NCBI RefSeq assembly: GCF_010994035.1
Contig: NZ_WIXN01000002.1
Location: forward strand, 124,001 to 188,000
Source of the DNA: Virgibacillus aidingensis
GTDB lineage: Bacteria > Bacillota > Bacilli > Bacillales > Amphibacillaceae
Direction: 5' to 3'
DNA length: 64,000 nucleotides
The translations under genes and the position numbers were made by a program. The notes under the pieces are model-generated. The model was not told the origin of the DNA and made no database searches. It was given only the letters and a program-made list of their open reading frames with translations. Positions 9,335 through 17,893 of the stretch are shown here, piece by piece (the stretch's first letter is position 1; each line of letters starts with the position of its first letter).

Positions 9335-9363
9335 TTGAAAATGGTTACTTTTATAGCTATAAT
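9335..9363 (+). promoter_or_regulatory. Promoter of the SDR dehydrogenase gene
   Basis: TTGAAA (9335-9340) and a perfect TATAAT (9358-9363) with 17-base spacing. The spacer contains GGTTAC, which resembles a half of the operator just downstream. Confidence 0.8.
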
Positions 9364-9371
9364 AAAACTAT

Positions 9372-9388
9372 AGTTACTTATGGTAACT
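9372..9388 (+). promoter_or_regulatory. Putative repressor operator (AGTTAC-N5-GTAACT)
   Basis: A perfect 6-bp inverted repeat with a five-base centre starts nine bases after the -10 box, at about the transcription start. That is a classic place for a repressor. Similar GTTAC-type repeats are often linked to HxlR/MarR-family redox regulators, but no regulator gene is adjacent, so the protein is unknown. Confidence 0.55.
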
Positions 9389-9414
9389 GAATTACTAAAA
9401 GGAGGAAATGCAGC

Positions 9415-10179
9415 ATGAATAACAAAATTGCTTTAATTACCGGCGGTGCCGGCGGTATTGGACAAGCCACGGCACAACTGTTTCTTGATAACGGTGCTAA
9501 AGTTGTTCTCGTTGATATCAATCAGGAAGCACTGAATAACGCCAAAAATAACTTAAACGGGGATAAGAATAATATTAAAGTTGTACAGGCAGATGTCACC
9601 AATGAAGAGGATGTGAAGAACTACGTAAAAGAAACTGTAGATGCATTCGGCAAAATTGATGTATTCTTTAATAATGCAGGCGTAAATGGACCTTTTGCCA
9701 ATATAAAAGATTTGGAAAAAGAAAAATTCGAACAGGTAATGGGGATTAATGTTACCGGAGTATTTCTCGGTCTAAAGCATGTCATTAAACAAATGGAAAC
9801 ACAAGGACATGGCAGCATTATCAATACAGCCTCCAACGCAGCCTATATTGGTTCAGCAGGAATGCCCGCATATATTGCATCCAAACACGCCGTAGCAGGG
9901 CTAACTAAAACAGCTGCACTGGAATCCGCCGAACATGGCGTACGTGTAAATGCAGTAGCCCCGGCGGCCATTGACACGCAAATGCTCACTGACATTCAAA
10001 ACAATACATCACCAGGTGATCCGGAAACATCCGCAGAAGCAATTAGACAGGGAATTCCTCTAGGCCGGTTTGGGGCACCGGATGAAGTTGCTCAGGTTGT
10101 TTATTTCCTTGCATCCGATCATTCTTCCTTTGTTACCGGCTCGCTTTATAATGTGGATGGCGGTATGCAGGCAGATTAA
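9415..10179 (+). CDS. SDR-family NAD-dependent oxidoreductase
   Basis: A 254-residue classical short-chain dehydrogenase/reductase. It has the cofactor motif TGGAGGIG (9-16), Asp34 at the end of beta-2 (favours NAD over NADP), NNAG (86-89) and the catalytic Ser140, Tyr153 and Lys157. AGGAGG lies upstream of the ATG. It has its own promoter and operator and is followed by a terminator, so it is monocistronic and probably inducible. The closest general resemblance is to the glucose-dehydrogenase/cyclohexanol-dehydrogenase-like SDRs. The substrate cannot be told from sequence. Confidence 0.92.
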   Translation: MNNKIALITGGAGGIGQATAQLFLDNGAKVVLVDINQEALNNAKNNLNGDKNNIKVVQADVTNEEDVKNYVKETVDAFGKIDVFFNNAGVNGPFANIKDLEKEKFEQVMGINVTGVFLGLKHVIKQMETQGHGSIINTASNAAYIGSAGMPAYIASKHAVAGLTKTAALESAEHGVRVNAVAPAAIDTQMLTDIQNNTSPGDPETSAEAIRQGIPLGRFGAPDEVAQVVYFLASDHSSFVTGSLYNVDGGMQAD

Positions 10180-10197
10180 TTAAAAAATTGGAATAGC

Positions 10198-10239
10198 AGC
10201 AAGGCTGGTCTGCTCCTCGTTGGGCAGCCGGCCTTTTTG
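10198..10239 (+). terminator. Terminator of the SDR gene
   Basis: AAGGC-TGG-TCTGC pairs with GGCAG-CCG-GCCTT and is followed by TTTTTG, shortly after the stop codon at 10177-10179. Confidence 0.75.
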
Positions 10240-10551
10240 TTAACTAAGGTTCCCGGCAAGCCAGATTTTCCAATATAAAATCTTTACAAGCTGCAAACAT
10301 CTTTAAACCAGATTCACCTGCCTCCCCTTTTTCATAATAATCAAGACAGCCCAGAAAATAATTTTAATCTATATTGACTGCTGATTGCACTAAGATTTCA
10401 CCCATGAATTAACCCTTCTACGCAGGATACCTGCTGCCGCTTATTCACCACACTCCTTATTCCTATCCCTATATCTCCATTACACTTTAGCGTTTACCAA
10501 TAACCCCGGCAGGGAAAAGTGAAAACCAGAAAAAACCGGGGGGATAACAGT
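10240..10551. other. Intergenic stretch, nothing recognised
   Basis: AT-rich sequence without a gene, clear promoter or repeat that I can support. It should carry the promoter of the small membrane protein gene. Confidence 0.4.
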
Positions 10552-10980
10552 ATGTCGGAGTTTACACTATTAATAATCATTGGCATTATTGCCGGAATCG
10601 GTTTATCCCTTTTCATGGAACTTGTCCGGATACTCACCGGCAATCCGGCTTCTATACTGCTTTACAACTTGGATTACATGCCTGTCTTGAAGAAATGGAG
10701 TCATATTCGGGGGATGGGGCTGGCATTTCATTTTGTGACCTGTATAGCAAGCGTGGTTGTGCTGTTCTACCTGCTCCGGCTCATGTCATGGGAGCATTAT
10801 ATTTTTCCTTATGTAATTGTATACACTGCCGGGAGTGCTTTACTATTTTTCTTAAGTGCACTGACAAAAACTCCGCCCAAATCCACGGATGGTTATGCAT
10901 GGCTGCATTGGACAGCAGGCCATGGTGTCTTTGGCATTATTGTCGGTGTGCTGGTGCGGTTATGGGTTCAATCCGGGTAA
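10552..10980 (+). CDS. Small four-helix membrane protein of unknown function
   Basis: A 142-residue hydrophobic protein with about four transmembrane segments (around residues 4-22, 54-76, 84-106 and 118-138). Conserved-looking features are an early GIGLSLFMELVR stretch and a late HWTAGHGVFGIIVG stretch, which recall the YagU-type inner-membrane proteins, but the match is not strong enough for a name. The ATG at 10552 is chosen because GGGGGG lies eight bases upstream; a GTG at 10519 would add 11 charged residues. A terminator follows. Confidence 0.65.
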   Translation: MSEFTLLIIIGIIAGIGLSLFMELVRILTGNPASILLYNLDYMPVLKKWSHIRGMGLAFHFVTCIASVVVLFYLLRLMSWEHYIFPYVIVYTAGSALLFFLSALTKTPPKSTDGYAWLHWTAGHGVFGIIVGVLVRLWVQSG

Positions 10981-10994
10981 ATTCCTTATAAAAT

Positions 10995-11030
10995 AAAGCA
11001 AGAACCCCGGCAGGATTACTTGCTGTTTTT
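10995..11030 (+). terminator. Terminator of the small membrane protein gene
   Basis: AGCAAG and CTTGCT arms followed by GTTTTT, 15 bases after the stop codon. The stem is short, so this is moderate evidence. Confidence 0.55.
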
Positions 11031-11104
11031 CATACATTAATTATTTACATTTCGTTCCGTTGATTGCTGCTTTCCCAGCCACCATGCCCATCCAGCACAT
11101 CATT

Positions 11105-12124
11105 TTAATCTTTTGCCAATTCCTTGCGATCGGCTGCCTCCGGAGGCTGTTCCATCCACCCCTGATCGATCATAATATTGGCACCATCCTCTAAATATAA
11201 ACCAATGTCCATCACGAATTTAGCATAAATTGTTCCAAGGTCCCGCCTTCCATTAAGCGACATACTGTTTGCATATGACCTGATTTTCATGGAAAACATA
11301 TCGATTTTATGCCATAACATTATTTTATCCGAAAAAGGAGGAATAGTAGATGCAGTAACAAGGTCATCCACTAATTGAGGTGCCGGCAAATTATCTCTAT
11401 TCAGCTCTTGTGAAGCCGTTTTAATATGTTTATTTGTGATTTCTTTTCCACGCACAAAAAAGTCTTTTACCTTTTCCATTTTAGCTACTTGACTGAACCC
11501 AATTAATAACGCTTTACTGGTAGCATCATTTTCCGTACTGTCATACAGATGTGCCACTTCGAGTGCATGAAGCGGCCTGACATCGCCCAAAAACCCATTC
11601 AAAAATTTTTGCTGTTTCACAATGTTAACCTCTTCCGGAACAGGAATGAAGGGTGGTTTTACTAAAAAACCTTTGGCTGCTGAAACCTCGTTAACTTCCG
11701 TTACAAGCTTAATGGTGGAATTAAGTACATGAATATAAAAGTCCCTGACATCTTTTCGAATCATGAGAGGTATGGCAATCGAATAGAGACTCATCCCCGC
11801 TTTACTTGTATACTTAAGATAATGAAGATAAAATTCATCGGAAAATAACCTTGGAGCCCCGGTGTTGACATCTTCCTCTGTAAAACCAATCGGCACAGGG
11901 AAATCCTCCCGGATGAATATATCTTTTATATCCTGAACCATTGATTTACTTAAATTAAAAGCACTTCTTACAACCCTTTTGATATCCTCATCCTCTGTAT
12001 GCGCTAAATAATATTCAAGAACACGAACAGCCATGCTGTTTCCCGTGTATGTTGCCCAGAGTTTCCCCATTTCAGCAGCCGTTAGTTTATCATTCCTATT
12101 GGTTGATTCTTTTTTACGCTTCAT
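11105..12124 (-). CDS. DUF3231-family protein
   Basis: A 339-residue soluble protein made of two tandem copies of the ferritin-like helical DUF3231 module (about 20-165 and 190-325). Each copy has a pattern such as HYLKYTSKAGMSLY or YANSMSLNGRRDLGTIYAKF. The family is common in spore-forming Bacillaceae and its members are often described as spore-coat or stress proteins, but the biochemical role is unknown. The ATG at 12122-12124 is preceded by GAGGGGG; seven upstream codons are excluded. It is transcribed alone. Confidence 0.8.
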   Translation of the reverse strand: MKRKKESTNRNDKLTAAEMGKLWATYTGNSMAVRVLEYYLAHTEDEDIKRVVRSAFNLSKSMVQDIKDIFIREDFPVPIGFTEEDVNTGAPRLFSDEFYLHYLKYTSKAGMSLYSIAIPLMIRKDVRDFYIHVLNSTIKLVTEVNEVSAAKGFLVKPPFIPVPEEVNIVKQQKFLNGFLGDVRPLHALEVAHLYDSTENDATSKALLIGFSQVAKMEKVKDFFVRGKEITNKHIKTASQELNRDNLPAPQLVDDLVTASTIPPFSDKIMLWHKIDMFSMKIRSYANSMSLNGRRDLGTIYAKFVMDIGLYLEDGANIMIDQGWMEQPPEAADRKELAKD

Positions 12125-12460
12125 AAAGAAACCCCCTCTAATCAATTTCTTTTAGTCTTATCCGGAAATCTGAAATTATTCATTGGAACAGCTTTTTTTA
12201 AAGCAATTTATTATCTCTAAGTGAGTGCTATAATAATGATTCATTCAGATATAAGTTAAAGCTTTCATACTTTACCCGCCGAATAAAATATTTGCAGTTT
12301 ACCAGTAATGATATAGCCCAAAGCGTATACCCTTCGTCCTTTTTAACACTTGACTATTACCTTTTCTTCAAAAATGCTACAATGGAGTTATGATTCTTGC
12401 TTCAAATAATATTTTGCTATGCAGATGAACCTTGGCAATTACAATAAAGGAGTGGAAAGT
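12125..12460. other. Divergent intergenic region with aldolase promoter
   Basis: This region separates the DUF3231 gene (minus) and the aldolase gene (plus). An extended -10 element (TGC followed by TACAAT, 12375-12383) precedes the aldolase gene by about 80 bases; TTGACT lies further upstream at a longer than usual spacing. No other feature is recognised. Confidence 0.5.
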
Positions 12461-13345
12461 ATGAATCAACAGCAATTTGAAAAAATTAAAAACGGAAAAG
12501 GATTTATTGCAGCATTGGATCAGAGCGGTGGAAGCACACCGAAAGCACTTGCTTTATATGGCGTTGAAAAAGATCAGTACGCCAACGAAGAGGAAATGTT
12601 CGACCTGGTACACGAAATGCGGACAAGAATTATTACGTCCCCTGCTTTTAATGCTGACCATATTCTCGGTGCTATTTTGTTTGAGCAAACGATGGACCGC
12701 GAAATTGAAGGAATGTATACAGGAGACTATCTGGCTGAAAAGAAGGGGATTGTTCCATTTTTAAAAGTCGATAAAGGCCTTGCGGATGAACAGGAAGGCG
12801 TACAAATGATGAAGCCGATGCCGGATCTGGACGAAACGCTGAAACGTGCAAATGAGCGTAATATTTTTGGAACTAAAATGCGCTCTGTTATTAAAAGTGC
12901 CAACCCTGAAGGTATTACAGCTGTAGTGAATCAGCAATTCGAAATCGGCAGACAGATTTTAGCCGCCGGTCTGGTTCCGATCATTGAACCGGAAGTAGAT
13001 ATTAACAGTCCGGAAAAGGAAAAGTGCGAGGAGTACCTGAAAAACGAGCTGATTACTCATTTAAACAGTCTCAACGATGATGAAAATGTTATGTTGAAAC
13101 TAACGATTCCGTCAGAGGCAAACCTGTACAAAGAGCTGATTGACCATCCAAGAGTGATACGCGTTGTTGCCCTTTCAGGCGGATATTCCACTGATGCGGC
13201 AAATGAAAAACTGAAAGAAAATGACGGATTGATCGCCAGCTTTTCCAGAGCCTTGAGCCAGGATCTGAACGTGAACCAATCCGATGAAGAATTTAATGCG
13301 GAACTGGAGAAAGCTGTAAAATCCATCTATGAAGCATCTGTGTAA
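12461..13345 (+). CDS. fda: Class I fructose-bisphosphate aldolase
   Basis: A 294-residue cytoplasmic glycolytic/gluconeogenic enzyme that cleaves fructose 1,6-bisphosphate to dihydroxyacetone phosphate and glyceraldehyde 3-phosphate through a lysine Schiff base. The family opening [27 protein letters not shown] and the Schiff-base lysine in [10 protein letters not shown] are visible. It matches the metal-independent type found in Staphylococcus and Bacillaceae, in addition to the usual class II enzyme. The start at 12461 is chosen for its AAAGGAG site; the 14-codon upstream extension is ignored. It is monocistronic, with a terminator after it. Confidence 0.93.
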   Translation: MNQQQFEKIKNGKGFIAALDQSGGSTPKALALYGVEKDQYANEEEMFDLVHEMRTRIITSPAFNADHILGAILFEQTMDREIEGMYTGDYLAEKKGIVPFLKVDKGLADEQEGVQMMKPMPDLDETLKRANERNIFGTKMRSVIKSANPEGITAVVNQQFEIGRQILAAGLVPIIEPEVDINSPEKEKCEEYLKNELITHLNSLNDDENVMLKLTIPSEANLYKELIDHPRVIRVVALSGGYSTDAANEKLKENDGLIASFSRALSQDLNVNQSDEEFNAELEKAVKSIYEASV

Positions 13346-13351
13346 AAATGA

Positions 13352-13410
13352 GGGGACAGTCCCGGAGAGCTGGTTCCACTGCTTCCCGGGGGCTGTCCCC
13401 ATTTCTATTT
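13352..13410 (+). terminator. Long inverted repeat between convergent genes
   Basis: GGGGACAG (13352-13359) and CTGTCCCC (13393-13400) form the base of a long GC-rich stem with inner CCCGG/CCGGG pairing. A T-rich stretch follows. It lies between the convergent aldolase and heme-protein genes and could end both. Confidence 0.65.
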
Positions 13411-13629
13411 CCAATAGTTATTTGCTGCTGCAATGGTCTGAAAGTGAATCGCCGCTACTTGTGAAGCAAGTGTAAGGCTATCTGCATTTTCTGTATAATC
13501 TTCACGCAGCTCGTCTCTTACCTCTTTATCCTTCTGCGTATAGGTTGCCCCTTTCTTCGCCAAAGTAAGAGCCAGTTCAAACCCTTCCTGTGGTGTACTT
13601 GTTCTTAAATCCGTTAACCACTCACTCAT
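13405..13629 (-). CDS. Hexameric tyrosine-coordinated heme protein (HTHP)
   Basis: A 74-residue protein that I recognise as HTHP, a small heme protein first characterised from a marine alphaproteobacterium. There six subunits each bind one heme through a tyrosine and show peroxidase/catalase-like activity. Diagnostic stretches are TPQEGFELALTLA, QKDKEVRDELREDY and HFQTIAAANNYW. The tyrosine at residue 45 falls at the heme-ligand position of the reference protein, as I recall that sequence. GGAGGAGG precedes the ATG. The physiological role is unknown; detoxification of peroxide or heme handling is plausible. It stands alone between the aldolase gene and the MoxR operon. Confidence 0.85.
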   Translation of the reverse strand: MSEWLTDLRTSTPQEGFELALTLAKKGATYTQKDKEVRDELREDYTENADSLTLASQVAAIHFQTIAAANNYWK

Positions 13630-13763
13630 AATTAGCCTCCTCCATAATAAGTTTCATATATAACTTACCCTTTTAGTATGGAAGTATCACTTAAATAGAG
13701 AAAATTATCAGCAGTGGCATTTTTACAATCCAGTTGGGATATTCTCAGAAGTACCGGGCACTT

Positions 13764-14558
13764 CTACAACTCGAACTCCCAGTCCTCTCTCATTTTTAAG
13801 TAAAGCACAAGCAAGGCATTTTCGAGATCATAGACGGATTTGCTTTTTGTTTCCAGGCCTACTTTCGGCAGCAGTATTTCTGCCATCTCTATGGTGAGCT
13901 GGCTCCGCTGGGCATCACGCAGCTCCAATAGCTTTGAACTGTACGTCCTCAGCAGATTATATTCCTTTGACCCAAGTGTATTATAAGCGACATCATCTAT
14001 ATATAGACTGTTTTTATTCAGTCCGCGCTGTTCTATTTCCTTTTCCAGCGCTGTTTTCTTTTTCTGCTGTTTCCTGCCTTCTTCAAGCACGACAACTGTT
14101 CCGGCGGCCATATCGCCAAGCCGTTTATGCTTCGAATGGAAAAAAACAAGAATAATGCCAAGAAAATAACTCGTCGGCAGCATATCAATGATCCGAAGCA
14201 GATTGCGGATCAGCGCTGACAGCAGTGTAATACTGTGCCCATTTTCCTGAATAACACGGATTCCAATGATATTTTTCCCAATCGTTTTCCCGTTAAAAAA
14301 ATATTCAGCTGCAAAAAAGTAACCCCAATTGATGATGAAAAGCACAATGAGAAAAATAGCCACCAGCCAGCCGGAATCCAATAACACCCATATATTATTA
14401 CTCGTCGAAAAAATAAGCAATAAAGCAAGTGCAAAATTAGCAAGTGTTACAATCACCTGATCTATGATCATCGCCGCCGATCGTGATCCCAGGCCGGCAA
14501 GGCTGAATTCGAGGGAAACATATTCCGGTGTCTTAATATCTATCTGTTCCTGTTTCAT
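13764..14558 (-). CDS. RDD-family membrane protein
   Basis: A 264-residue protein with an RDD domain (residues 10-150). The motif is degenerate at the start (GLGSRSAAMIIDQVIV), and the late segment KRLGDMAAGTVVV is typical. Three or four transmembrane helices are followed by a charged cytoplasmic helical tail (160-264). It is the last gene of the MoxR operon and its start overlaps the SpoIIM-family gene by 26 bases, with GGGGAG upstream. RDD proteins are linked to ion/proton exchange in some halophiles and often sit beside MoxR/SpoIIM genes; the function here is unknown. Confidence 0.85.
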   Translation of the reverse strand: MKQEQIDIKTPEYVSLEFSLAGLGSRSAAMIIDQVIVTLANFALALLLIFSTSNNIWVLLDSGWLVAIFLIVLFIINWGYFFAAEYFFNGKTIGKNIIGIRVIQENGHSITLLSALIRNLLRIIDMLPTSYFLGIILVFFHSKHKRLGDMAAGTVVVLEEGRKQQKKKTALEKEIEQRGLNKNSLYIDDVAYNTLGSKEYNLLRTYSSKLLELRDAQRSQLTIEMAEILLPKVGLETKSKSVYDLENALLVLYLKMREDWEFEL

Positions 14559-15540
14559 GCACTTCTCCCCAACTTTCCTTCGATCTTCTCTTATCCAATA
14601 ACATTTTACCCCAAATAATATACAGTAATAACCCGATCACAGTAACAAGCGCCACAATATACTTCATTTCCAGCGAAAGTTCAGCCGGTGTAATAAAGCC
14701 TTCAATCACGCCGGCAATAATGAACAAAGGTATGGTTCCGAGAAAAAGCTGAACGGACCGTTTGGCATTCTCCTTTAACTGATAGCTTCTCGTGTACGCT
14801 CCAGGAACAAAAAGCTTGTAGCCCATTAAAAGCCCTGCACCGCCGGCAATAAAAATAGCTGCGAGTTCCACCATACCATGCGGTACAATGAAAGCCCAAA
14901 AATCATAAGACATGCCGGCATGCCAATAAACAGCGGCCAAACCGCCAACAATCAGCCCATTATAAACGAGGATGAATATCGTGCCAAGGCCAAGCGTAAT
15001 CCCGCTGGCAAATGCCAAAATCGCTACTTGGATATTGTTCGTCATAATCTGCGCGGAAAACAGGGAAGAGTCGATCGAATCCAGGCCCTCCCCAAGCTGC
15101 TGCGGATCTACACCCCCAGCCATTTCATCCGGCATGACCGTATAAAACGCGAGCGGATCATCTGCAACTGCAAGGAAAGCCGCCAGCAGACCAAACATAA
15201 ACAGCAGCATGGCAACGATAATAAATTTCCATTGTTCCAACAAAAGCCCGACAAACTTTGTACTGAAAAAATACCTCATCTGCTGGAAGCTCGTAACCTG
15301 ATCCTTATACAATATATTATGGGATTTGGACACAAGCCCATTTAAATAGACGGTAACCTCTTCCCCGGGAAAATAAGTCCGGCTGTATGATAAATGCTGC
15401 GCAGCCTTTTGATAAAGCCGCTGGAATGCAGAAATATCTTTACCCGTAACCTTTCTTCCTCTTTTCTGCATATGGACGGTATACCCTTCCAGCTGCTTCC
15501 ATTCTTCCCGGTGCCGCTTCACAAACTGTCTCATGTTCAT
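14533..15540 (-). CDS. SpoIIM-family (stage II sporulation protein M-like) membrane protein
   Basis: A 335-residue polytopic membrane protein (about five helices from residue 105 on) with the family pattern FASGITLGLGTIFILVYNG and FIVPHGMVELAAIFIAGGAGL. The domain is shared with SpoIIM of the engulfment machinery, but this longer form with a soluble N-terminal helical part (1-100) belongs to the MoxR-operon group rather than to the sporulation gene. The ATG at 15538-15540 follows GAAGAGGG; the 15-codon extension is rejected. It overlaps the RDD gene downstream. Confidence 0.85.
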   Translation of the reverse strand: MNMRQFVKRHREEWKQLEGYTVHMQKRGRKVTGKDISAFQRLYQKAAQHLSYSRTYFPGEEVTVYLNGLVSKSHNILYKDQVTSFQQMRYFFSTKFVGLLLEQWKFIIVAMLLFMFGLLAAFLAVADDPLAFYTVMPDEMAGGVDPQQLGEGLDSIDSSLFSAQIMTNNIQVAILAFASGITLGLGTIFILVYNGLIVGGLAAVYWHAGMSYDFWAFIVPHGMVELAAIFIAGGAGLLMGYKLFVPGAYTRSYQLKENAKRSVQLFLGTIPLFIIAGVIEGFITPAELSLEMKYIVALVTVIGLLLYIIWGKMLLDKRRSKESWGEVHETGTDRY

Positions 15541-15654
15541 TTTATCACCCTCTTCCTCTTCAGGCCCCGCAAAACCCTTCAACATCGCTCCACAAACTCC
15601 GGGCAGGACAACCCTTTACGGCGGGAAGGATATGCTGCGCCGGCCCGGGCACTG

Positions 15655-17013
15655 TTAAAGCATTCCCTGGTTCATCCAGTGGATGTATTGGGAGACTGCC
15701 TCTGTTGCGAGTCTTTCTTCTTTCGCTTCTATCATAACAAGCCCTTGTGCTTCCCACTTTACTTTCTCCCGTTTCTTCACCTGGATCTGCTGCTGGGCAA
15801 TGGACTTTCGCATTGCCAGCCGGACATTTTCCGGAGGCTGCTTTGCCTGTTTTTCCAGCACCTCATCCTCTATTCCGATCATCAGAAAGAGATGCTTTTG
15901 CCGCAGGCGCCGTAAATAATTCAGTGTGCTTTCTTCGTGTAAAAATGTATGAATATCGCTAAACAGTAAAATCAGGCTCCGTTTTTTTTGCACAGTCTGC
16001 AAATAACTCATCACCCCGGCATAATTGGATTCCTTTGCATCCGCCTGCAGATGGTAAATGGACTGCAGGATCTTCTGCAGTTGATTCATCCCCTTTTCAG
16101 GGGGGACATAGACTTTAATATCATTGGAAAATGCCAGCACTCCGACATAATCCCCATTTTTAAGGGCTGCCGCTGCCACCGTAATGGAAGCTTCCAGCGC
16201 CTTTTCCAGCCGGTTGCCCGTTTTCAGCTCCGCTCCCATCATTCGTCCACAATCAATGAGTATTGTAATATATTTTCCGTGCTCCGGTTCATACTCATTT
16301 GTCATCACTTCCTGCAATTTTGCCGTCTGCCGCCAGTTAATTTTCCTCGGGTCATCACCAACAACATAATTTCTTACCCGGGAAAATTCCCCTGTGCCGC
16401 TTTGATTCCTCCGGATTTTCATGCCTTCATACAGCAAAAATTGCTGGGCGTTTTCCAAAAAATTCCTCGTTTCCGTCAAGTCCGGGATCACTTTTACTGT
16501 ATCATGCTGCTCCACAGCCATTTGTTTTTCCCAAAGGCCAAACCTGCTTGCATAACGGAGGTACAGTTTTTTCAGCTCATACTTTCCTCTGACAGCTGCA
16601 CGCGTTTCATAGGTAATCCGGCTGAGTGTTCCCGCTTCAGCCATTCCTCTCACCGGAAAACGCGCTTCAAAAGACTGCGGCAAATCATCCACAAAGCGAA
16701 ATGTGCACGGATATGCCGAGGCATTTTTTATTTCCACCTCTGCCTTCACTCCTAAACCGCGTTCCACTTCATCCGGGAAATGCCGGGCCGCCTGCAATTC
16801 TTTCCGCCCCGGCACGAAAAATAAATCAAGAAAAGATGCGAGGATAAATAATACATTCACCGAAATAAGAAACATCCAGGAAACTTCCGTAAAAGTTAAG
16901 ATTAATAATGCCGCGGACAGCAGCAAATAGATGGTGAGAAGCCTGCGCGAAGGGAGGATACCCTTATCTAGGAACAGTAACCTGGCCCACAAGCTCTTCG
17001 ATGATCTGGTCAA
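15655..17013 (-). CDS. DUF58 / von Willebrand A-like domain protein
   Basis: A 452-residue protein. Two N-terminal transmembrane helices (about 24-60) precede a beta-rich region and then the DUF58 signature GEFSRVRNYVVGDDPRKINW, which leads into a VWA-like fold (ITILIDCGRMM). Translation probably starts at a TTG (17011-17013) inside the end of the MoxR gene, because GGAGGG lies eight bases upstream; the overlap is 50 bases. MoxR AAA+ ATPases work with VWA/DUF58 partners as chaperone-like pairs, so the two proteins likely interact. Confidence 0.87.
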   Translation of the reverse strand: MTRSSKSLWARLLFLDKGILPSRRLLTIYLLLSAALLILTFTEVSWMFLISVNVLFILASFLDLFFVPGRKELQAARHFPDEVERGLGVKAEVEIKNASAYPCTFRFVDDLPQSFEARFPVRGMAEAGTLSRITYETRAAVRGKYELKKLYLRYASRFGLWEKQMAVEQHDTVKVIPDLTETRNFLENAQQFLLYEGMKIRRNQSGTGEFSRVRNYVVGDDPRKINWRQTAKLQEVMTNEYEPEHGKYITILIDCGRMMGAELKTGNRLEKALEASITVAAAALKNGDYVGVLAFSNDIKVYVPPEKGMNQLQKILQSIYHLQADAKESNYAGVMSYLQTVQKKRSLILLFSDIHTFLHEESTLNYLRRLRQKHLFLMIGIEDEVLEKQAKQPPENVRLAMRKSIAQQQIQVKKREKVKWEAQGLVMIEAKEERLATEAVSQYIHWMNQGML

Positions 17014-17893
17014 GGCCCACTCCCTCCAGTTCCATTTGCGGCGTTATTTGTATCCGGTGTCTCAGTGCCGGTTTAGCAACTACTTTCACATCATCCGGCG
17101 TTACATAATCCCTTTCCAGCAAATAAGCCCACGCCTTGGCCGTTTTTGCAATCGCAATGGCAGCTCTCGTACTTGCGCCAAACCGGATCGATTCGCTATC
17201 CCGGGTCTTCCTGACAATCTGCATAATATAGCTTAAAATATCATCACTGATCGTAATAGCTTCCATTTCCTCCTGAATCGCCCGAAATCCTGCCAGATCA
17301 AGTACAGCATCTGTTGATTCATCCGTATTCCAGCGTCCCAGCACCTGTTTCAGCACAGCCGTCTCTTCCTCCAGCTCCGGAAAATCAATCGTCAGCTTAA
17401 ATAAAAACCGGTCCTGCTGGGCCTCAGGAAGCGGGTATGTTCCTTCGAATTCAATCGGGTTCTGCGTCGCTACGACAAAAAACACGTCAGGCAGCGGGTA
17501 TGTCTCCCCCTGAATCGTCACCTGCTTTTCCTCCATTGCCTCGAGGAGTGCTGCCTGTGTTTTGGCAGGAGTCCGGTTGATTTCGTCTGCCAGCACAATA
17601 TTGGCAAAAATAGGACCCTTCACGGTCTGAAATGTATTTTCCTTCATATTAAAAATAGTGCTTCCCGTAATATCCGACGGCAATAAATCCGGGGTAAACT
17701 GAATCCGGTTAAATTCCCCGCCGATCAAATTGGATAATGTACGTACCATTTGCGTTTTCCCTGTCCCGGGAACCCCTTCGATTAACACATGCCCGCCGGA
17801 CAATATAGCTGCAAGCAGCAATCTCAGATTCGTTGTCTGGCCAAGAATTCGTTCTTCATATGCCTTGATCAGGGGGCTTAGCTGATTGTTCAT
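16964..17893 (-). CDS. MoxR-family AAA+ ATPase
   Basis: A 309-residue cytoplasmic AAA+ ATPase with Walker A GVPGTGKTQ (39-47), Walker B ADEINRTPAKTQAALLEAMEE (glutamate switch region), sensor I ATQNPIEFEGTYPLPEAQQDRF and a C-terminal lid. The family is thought to help assemble or insert cofactors into partner proteins. Its start overlaps the stop of the DUF4350 gene by four bases (ATGA) and its end overlaps the DUF58 gene, showing tight coupling within the operon. Confidence 0.92.
   Translation of the reverse strand: MNNQLSPLIKAYEERILGQTTNLRLLLAAILSGGHVLIEGVPGTGKTQMVRTLSNLIGGEFNRIQFTPDLLPSDITGSTIFNMKENTFQTVKGPIFANIVLADEINRTPAKTQAALLEAMEEKQVTIQGETYPLPDVFFVVATQNPIEFEGTYPLPEAQQDRFLFKLTIDFPELEEETAVLKQVLGRWNTDESTDAVLDLAGFRAIQEEMEAITISDDILSYIMQIVRKTRDSESIRFGASTRAAIAIAKTAKAWAYLLERDYVTPDDVKVVAKPALRHRIQITPQMELEGVGLDQIIEELVGQVTVPR

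Noticed and set aside
14533-15540. Sporulation gene spoIIM
   Set aside because: The protein is longer, has a soluble N-terminal part and lies in a MoxR operon, so only the domain family is assigned.
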